Part shown: piece after piece, positions 15,089 through 19,528 of the stretch
Position numbering within the stretch: position 1 is the stretch's first letter
Layout of the letters: every line of letters begins with the position of its first letter
Source of the DNA: Oceanococcus sp041619555
GTDB lineage: Bacteria; Pseudomonadota; Gammaproteobacteria; Nevskiales; Oceanococcaceae
Direction of reading: 5' to 3'
DNA: 19,528 nucleotides
Assembly (NCBI GenBank): GCA_041619555.1
Contig: JBFKDQ010000065.1
Span: forward strand, 1 to 19,528
The notes under the pieces: generated by a model
Database searches by the model: none
What the model was told of the DNA's origin: nothing
Seen by the model: only the letters and a program-made list of their open reading frames with translations
Position numbers and translations under genes: made by a program

Positions 15089-16294
15089 ATGTTTGAAGAG
15101 CTGCAGCGCGCTGAACAGGCGCGGGATTTCGAGTCGGTCATTGCCGGCGTGCGCGAGGCGGTGTTGGCGGATCGGCGAGTGTTTGCCGACCCCTGGCTGA
15201 AAGCCTGGAGCGGCCGACGCTGGCGCAACATCTTCATCAGCGAGGCCGCCGCCGACGAGGCTGCGGTGTCTTCGGCCCGCAAGAAAGGGCTGCGCAAGGA
15301 TGTCCGCCCGCCGCGTCAGCAGGTGGCCGAACGCTATCTGCGCGGGGATGCCATTCGCGAATGGTCGGTGGAAATGCCCGCTGCGGCGATACCCGACCTG
15401 CACAACTGCACCGGCCTGTTCTGCCCGGGCCTGCTCAATGGTCTGCTGCCCACGCGGGCCTTCCAGGAGGCGCTGCCGGCCCTGCAAAGCGCGCATGACT
15501 GGCGTTTCCTGCGCGCGGATCTGCATGCCATGCGCAGCTGCGAGGCCAATCTGGCCGACCTGGATGCCGCGATGCGCGATGGGCGGGGCCTCCGCGCCGA
15601 CTGCCAGCGCATCGACGCCAGTCAGGCCTTGCCGCCCGGCGATGTCTACATGATCGGTTACAGCAAGGGCGTGCCGGACATCCTCACCTGGCTGGCCGCA
15701 CGCCAACCTGCCCCCGGGCGCGTGCGCTGCCTGTTCAACTGGGCCGGCGCACCCGGCGGCTCCTATCTGGCCGATGACATCTACAACAGCGTCAAGGACC
15801 TGGAGATCGCGCGGGCGGAAGACGCAATCAATCGCCTGCTGCAGGTCATCAGCCCCTTCATCCGGATGGACCGTTCGCCCGGCCGCCTGGATGAATTCGA
15901 TATCAAGGGCGCCCTGCGTGACCTGACCACGACGGCCCGGGCCACCTTCATGCAGCAGCAGGCCACCACCCTGGACGACCTGGATATCCCGGTGTTCAAC
16001 CTCAGCGGCGCCACCAGCCTCACCGAGGTGCCCTACTTCCAGATCCAGGGCTATATGGAGATCTCCAAGTACGACGCCAACAACGACATGCAGGTCACCC
16101 AGGCGCAGGCCAAGGTGGATCTGCCTCTGGCCGTGGACCTGGCCATGTTACGCGGGCATCACTGGGACCTGTCCTACAGTCCCTTTCCCAGGACCATGCG
16201 CCTGGGCTCACCCAATCTGGACCATCCCTTTCCCAAACAGGCCGCAGCCAGCGCGATGGTAAAATTTGCTGCCGAACTGGGGCTCATCGATTAG
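15089..16294 (+). CDS. Alpha/beta hydrolase of unknown specificity (GYSKG nucleophile elbow)
   Basis: A 401-residue protein from the ATG at 15089. It looks like a serine alpha/beta hydrolase. FCPGLLNGLLP (111-121) resembles the strand-turn with the oxyanion hole, and VYMIGYSKGVPDILTWLA has Ser192 in a G-Y-S-K-G elbow, an unusual form of the G-x-S-x-G motif. GHHWDLSY (356-363) carries the likely catalytic His; the acid is uncertain. There is no signal peptide, so it is probably cytoplasmic. The first 90 residues are charged and helical with no known domain. It may be an esterase or lipase, or a PHA- or lipid-related hydrolase, but I cannot place it in a named family. It stands alone, divergent from fadE and convergent with the sulfatase operon. 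Confidence 0.75.
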   Translation: MFEELQRAEQARDFESVIAGVREAVLADRRVFADPWLKAWSGRRWRNIFISEAAADEAAVSSARKKGLRKDVRPPRQQVAERYLRGDAIREWSVEMPAAAIPDLHNCTGLFCPGLLNGLLPTRAFQEALPALQSAHDWRFLRADLHAMRSCEANLADLDAAMRDGRGLRADCQRIDASQALPPGDVYMIGYSKGVPDILTWLAARQPAPGRVRCLFNWAGAPGGSYLADDIYNSVKDLEIARAEDAINRLLQVISPFIRMDRSPGRLDEFDIKGALRDLTTTARATFMQQQATTLDDLDIPVFNLSGATSLTEVPYFQIQGYMEISKYDANNDMQVTQAQAKVDLPLAVDLAMLRGHHWDLSYSPFPRTMRLGSPNLDHPFPKQAAASAMVKFAAELGLID

Positions 16295-16356
16295 GCAAGG
16301 GCTGATAGCAGCTGGGCGCGAAGCGTACGCAGAACAGGGGCCGATCTGAGGAAACA

Positions 16357-16386
16357 AACTTGCCAACAGCCGACGATTGGCAAGTT
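16357..16386 (-). terminator. Intrinsic terminator of the sulfatase operon
   Basis: A perfect 10-bp stem, AACTTGCCAA (16357-16366) and TTGGCAAGTT (16377-16386), with a 10-base loop. Read on the - strand, it is followed by TGTTTCCTC, extending the T-rich end of the stem, 26 bp after the stop of the sulfatase gene. It can also serve as the 3' structure of the convergent hydrolase message, but the flank on that side is not U-rich. Confidence 0.65.
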
Positions 16387-16412
16387 CTTCGACAATGCAG
16401 CGATGCCAGGAC

Positions 16413-18413
16413 TCAGGGCGTTACGATGGCGAAGCGTCCATCCGGCTTGTCGAACAGACGGAAGAAGCGGATCAGGTCCAGACGACTGCCCTCAACCTCA
16501 AGATCATCGGACATCACCGTGTCCTTGATCCCGGCCTGATTCACCGCCATCTTCAGGAACAGCTCATGGGTCAGTTTGAGGCTGACGTCGGCCTCCTGTC
16601 CGGCCAGGGGCTCGCTGTGCAGCACGGCATTCTCGATCCACAGATGGAAGCCCTGCTGCCGGTCGGAGAAGATAAAGTTGACCGCCAGATCCACCCCTTC
16701 GGCCTTGGGTCCGATCAGCCGCGCCGCCATCGATTCGAAGAATTTGTGCAAGGGAATCTCGGCCAGCAGGTCGATGGCATCGGTCATGTTCACGCCGGTT
16801 TCCGGCCCGCCATGCCGCAACTCGTAGGCGGCGGACAGATACACGTCGCGCCAGGGGCCGGATTCGGCCTGGTAGCCCAGCTGGTCGAAGCTCTTCGCCA
16901 GCAAGGCGCGCGCCGCAGCATGCGCCGGATCGGCGAACACCGCATGCTTGCCCAATTCGGCCGCCCAGCGATAGTCGCCCTCGTCAAATGCCGATTGCAT
17001 CTGCGCCAGCACACCATCGATGCCGCCCATGGCCTGCACGTAACGCCGGGCGGCCTGCTGCGGCGGCAAGGGATCAAGATTGGCCGGATTGGCGTCATAC
17101 CAGCCGAAGTAATACTGGTAGACCGCCTTGGCATTGTGTTTCACGGTGCCGTAGTAGCCCCGGCTGGAAAATTCCTGGCTCAGCGATGCGGGCAGGCTCA
17201 GTTCCTCGGCAATCTCCATCGGGGTGTAGCCGGCATTGGCCATGCGCAGGGTCTGGTCATGCACGTATTTGTAGGTATCCCGCTGTTTCTTCAGAAAATC
17301 CATGATCTGTACGTTGCCCCACAACGGCCAGTGGTGGGAGGCGAAGTAGACCTCGGCATCACCGAACAGCCGGGTGCTCTCGTGGATGTAGTCGCTCCAC
17401 AGCAAGGCGTCCCGCACCTTGGCGCCACGCAGGGTGTAGACATTGTGCTGGGTGCGCGAGACCACCTCGGCGCCGCAGAAGGCTTTCAGATCCGGCAGAT
17501 AGAAGGTGAACTCCGCCGGCGCCTCGGATCCCGGGGTGAACTGGAAGACAAAGCGCAGGCCGTCGATCTCGACCTCCTGCGGCGTACGGTCGATCAGTTC
17601 ATTAGGCTCGAGGATGCCGATCTGGCCACCAAACGGCACCTCCTTGCCCAGCCCCAGATCCACATGCCCCCGCTCGGAGCGGCCCAGACGACGGCCGTAC
17701 TGGTAGGACGCACGACGCTGCATCGCCACCCCCGCCATCACGTTCTCGCTGGTGGCCTCTTCGGTGAAACCGGCCGGCGCGATCACGCGGATGTTCTGCT
17801 CGGCCACCTGCTGGGGTGTGACAATGCCGCTGACCCCGCCGAAATGATCCACATGGCTGTGGGTGAACAGGATCGCGCGGATCGGCTTGTCGGCAAGGTG
17901 CTGCCGGGCAAAGGCCCACGCCGCCGCCGCGGTTTCCTTGGTGGTCAGGGGGTCCACGATGATCCAGCCGGTGTCGCCTTCGATCAGGCTCATATTGGCC
18001 AGATCAAAACCACGCAGCTGGTAAATGCGCTCGCTGACCTTGAACAGGCCATGGATGGCGTTGAGCTTTGCCTGGCGCCACAGGCTGGGGTTCACGCTGC
18101 CCGGCGCCTCACCCTGCTCGAAGGCATAGCGGGTCTGATCCCAGATCACCCCGCGCTCGCCCCGGACCACCAGGGCCTCGGGCTGGGCAATCAGACCACG
18201 CCGGGCGTTGTCGAAATCGGTCTGATCGGCCAGTGGAAGACTTTCGGCCACGGCCTGATTGGCGACGATGGTCTGCGCGGTCGGGGCGCTGTGCCCCTGC
18301 GCATCGGCGTTTTCGTCCAGCGGCACCGCGACCTGGCCACCGCAGGCGGACAGCATGAGCAGGGTCAGAAACAGGCCGCGTCCGGACCGAAGACTATCTT
18401 GCTGAAATGTCAT
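16413..18413 (-). CDS. SdsA1-type alkyl sulfatase, lipoprotein (MBL fold)
   Basis: A 666-residue zinc hydrolase. The signal peptide ends in the lipobox LSAC (Cys24), followed by a loose linker. The metallo-beta-lactamase domain has THSHVDHFGG (184-193: His185, His187, Asp189, His190). Other likely zinc ligands, placed by spacing from SdsA1, are Glu297, Glu316 and His361 (SHHWP). An alpha-helical dimerisation region comes next (about 380-530), then an SCP2-like C-terminal domain (about 545-666) thought to bind the alkyl chain. The order and length match class III linear alkyl sulfatases, which split alkyl sulfates such as dodecyl sulfate into alcohol and sulfate. Lipidation suggests action at the periplasmic or outer surface. 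AAGGAG precedes the ATG by 6 bases. It follows the upstream hypothetical gene by 29 bp, so the two form an operon. Confidence 0.92.
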   Translation of the reverse strand: MTFQQDSLRSGRGLFLTLLMLSACGGQVAVPLDENADAQGHSAPTAQTIVANQAVAESLPLADQTDFDNARRGLIAQPEALVVRGERGVIWDQTRYAFEQGEAPGSVNPSLWRQAKLNAIHGLFKVSERIYQLRGFDLANMSLIEGDTGWIIVDPLTTKETAAAAWAFARQHLADKPIRAILFTHSHVDHFGGVSGIVTPQQVAEQNIRVIAPAGFTEEATSENVMAGVAMQRRASYQYGRRLGRSERGHVDLGLGKEVPFGGQIGILEPNELIDRTPQEVEIDGLRFVFQFTPGSEAPAEFTFYLPDLKAFCGAEVVSRTQHNVYTLRGAKVRDALLWSDYIHESTRLFGDAEVYFASHHWPLWGNVQIMDFLKKQRDTYKYVHDQTLRMANAGYTPMEIAEELSLPASLSQEFSSRGYYGTVKHNAKAVYQYYFGWYDANPANLDPLPPQQAARRYVQAMGGIDGVLAQMQSAFDEGDYRWAAELGKHAVFADPAHAAARALLAKSFDQLGYQAESGPWRDVYLSAAYELRHGGPETGVNMTDAIDLLAEIPLHKFFESMAARLIGPKAEGVDLAVNFIFSDRQQGFHLWIENAVLHSEPLAGQEADVSLKLTHELFLKMAVNQAGIKDTVMSDDLEVEGSRLDLIRFFRLFDKPDGRFAIVTP

Positions 18414-18419
18414 TGTGTT

Positions 18420-18425
18420 CTCCTT
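18420..18425 (-). promoter_or_regulatory. Ribosome binding site of the alkyl sulfatase gene
   Basis: On the - strand AAGGAG within an A-rich run, 6 bases before the ATG. It fixes the start and lies inside the 29-bp gap to the upstream gene, consistent with a two-gene transcript. Confidence 0.75.
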
Positions 18426-18442
18426 TTTACCGTGTTCTTGAT

Positions 18443-19528
18443 TCAGGGCTGGCCCAGCGAATCCACCTCACCGGCGGGGGCCTGGGGACAGTCGTCCGTG
18501 GGTTCGAACTGGCTGGCGCGATTGGCAATCTGCGCGGGATCGACCGGACAGCCCAGGGCTTCGAAGGCCGCCTTGTCGAGATGTTCGCCGTAGGGGAAAT
18601 AGTCTCCCATCACCGGCGCCTCACAGCTGCCGGAAGGCGATGGAATGCGCTGGATGGCATGCGGAAACGTCGTTTCCGGCAGCATGTGGCGCATGATGAT
18701 CAAGGAATTCTTCAAGGGCCCCCAGGGCAGCCAGTTCACGCCGCATTCCCGGGTGGCATTGGCCGGTCGATCGGCCTCGCGCCCGACCAGAAACACCCCT
18801 CGGTCGGCGCCATCGAGAAGCGCGTTTTCATCGTACAGGCAATCATAGTAGCGCTGCGTTGCGATCTCGTAGGTGCACACCGACCAGTAGCGCATGTCGC
18901 CCTGCTCCATCACCACCTGGCCTGCGGTGGTGCGCGGCGCCTGCGGCATTTGCGCCTCGAACACGGCCAGGGGACCGTGATCCTGATTCAAAGCGGCATA
19001 GATGTACTGATTATCGATATTGCTGGCAAAACCACCGCTGTTGTTGGCGGGGTTGGGCACCAGGGCGTGCACGGCTTCCCGCGCCGGCGTCGCATTGATG
19101 CGATTCTCGGTCGAACTCTGCAGGCCGAAAAATTTCAGCCAGCTGAGTCTGGCGAAGGCACCGAATCCCGTCGGGACGGGAAGGTTTGCCGCAGCATCGG
19201 TGATCTCTTCATTGATGGTCGAAGGCAGGAAGGGCTCCAGTGCCTCGCAGGCTTCCGGCCCCTGATAGATCGTGCCGTCGGGGGACTGAAGCTCAATCCG
19301 TGGCAGCGGCATGTCGCCGGCACGATCGCGTCCGTTGTCCGGCACATAGATGCGATAGATGAGGATCGCGTAAGGGGTTGCGAGATCGCCGGCGGTCGCC
19401 AGCGGAAGATGGGCATAGAGCGTATTGTCCTCGCGCCCCGACTCGGGCGGCGCCGCAGAGATGATGTTCACCGCGAAGTGGCGCTCGTCGGCTAACCGCC
19501 CTGCGCCCGGCAGGAAAGGATTGGCGGA
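18443..19528 (-). CDS. Hypothetical exported-type protein, 5' end missing
   Basis: The frame is open to the window edge, so the N-terminus is missing; the GTG at 19471 is within the conserved part, since the upstream residues SANPFLPGAGRLADERHFAV read on naturally. About 361 residues are visible. I recognise a conserved pattern but no name: YAILIYRIYVPD, PRIELQSPDGTIYQG, then GDMRYWSVCTYEIATQRYYDCLYDE, DRPANATRECGVNWLPWG, LIIMRHMLP and GDYFPYGEHL. Similar uncharacterised proteins occur in actinobacteria and proteobacteria, usually exported. The paired cysteines and Trp/Tyr-rich strands suggest an extracytoplasmic beta-rich fold. It precedes the alkyl sulfatase by 29 bp, so it is likely the partner in alkyl sulfate or other ester use. 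No catalytic motif was found. Confidence 0.75.
   Translation of the reverse strand, partial: SANPFLPGAGRLADERHFAVNIISAAPPESGREDNTLYAHLPLATAGDLATPYAILIYRIYVPDNGRDRAGDMPLPRIELQSPDGTIYQGPEACEALEPFLPSTINEEITDAAANLPVPTGFGAFARLSWLKFFGLQSSTENRINATPAREAVHALVPNPANNSGGFASNIDNQYIYAALNQDHGPLAVFEAQMPQAPRTTAGQVVMEQGDMRYWSVCTYEIATQRYYDCLYDENALLDGADRGVFLVGREADRPANATRECGVNWLPWGPLKNSLIIMRHMLPETTFPHAIQRIPSPSGSCEAPVMGDYFPYGEHLDKAAFEALGCPVDPAQIANRASQFEPTDDCPQAPAGEVDSLGQP

Noticed and set aside
16377..18593. 738-codon + strand frame opposite the alkyl sulfatase
   Set aside because: Shadow frame; it crosses the intergenic gap and the terminator region, while the - strand protein has all the sulfatase motifs.
1..19528. 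CRISPR arrays, tRNA/rRNA genes, prophage or integron signs
   Set aside because: No regularly spaced repeats, no cloverleaf-like sequences and no integrase or phage genes were seen on reading both strands.

Overview
The window is a GC-rich chromosomal segment from a Gram-negative bacterium. The evidence for this is the lipoprotein signal peptides, a FadE-type acyl-CoA dehydrogenase, a cyo-type ubiquinol oxidase operon and a DUF6502/DUF5666 gene pair. Together these point to a heterotrophic, lipid- or surfactant-using gammaproteobacterium; I cannot name the genus. I see no rRNA, tRNA, CRISPR array, integrase or complete insertion sequence. Gene density is high and the coding style is uniform, so most of this looks like ordinary chromosome.

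Left part (1-5669, all + strand): the 3' part of a PaaI-like hotdog thioesterase; a PYROXD2-like FAD amine-oxidase/phytoene-desaturase family enzyme; a translationally coupled pair encoding a DUF6502 protein and a DUF5666 repeat lipoprotein, preceded by a palindromic operator-like site; and an alpha/beta hydrolase with an Asp nucleophile that closely resembles the vertebrate MEST/PEG1 protein.

Centre (5766-11983): a metabolite:H+ symporter-type MFS permease on the - strand. Divergent from it is a compact respiratory operon, cyoA-cyoB-cyoC-cyoD followed by a SURF1-family assembly factor, encoding a proton-pumping cytochrome bo3 ubiquinol oxidase. No cyoE (haem O synthase) follows. A 15-bp perfect inverted repeat, spaced like a REP/MITE element, overlaps the 3' end of the SURF1 gene and supplies its last codons.

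Right part (12092-19528): a long fadE-type acyl-CoA dehydrogenase (-), a roughly 500-bp intergenic region, an unfamiliar alpha/beta hydrolase with a GYSKG nucleophile elbow (+), a - strand intrinsic terminator, and a - strand operon of a secreted-type hypothetical protein (cut by the window end) followed by a lipoprotein SdsA1-type alkyl sulfatase. The sulfatase would release fatty alcohol from alkyl sulfates and FadE would start beta-oxidation of the derived acyl-CoA, so this end has a plausible surfactant/lipid-degradation theme. That link is inferred from gene families and proximity, not demonstrated.
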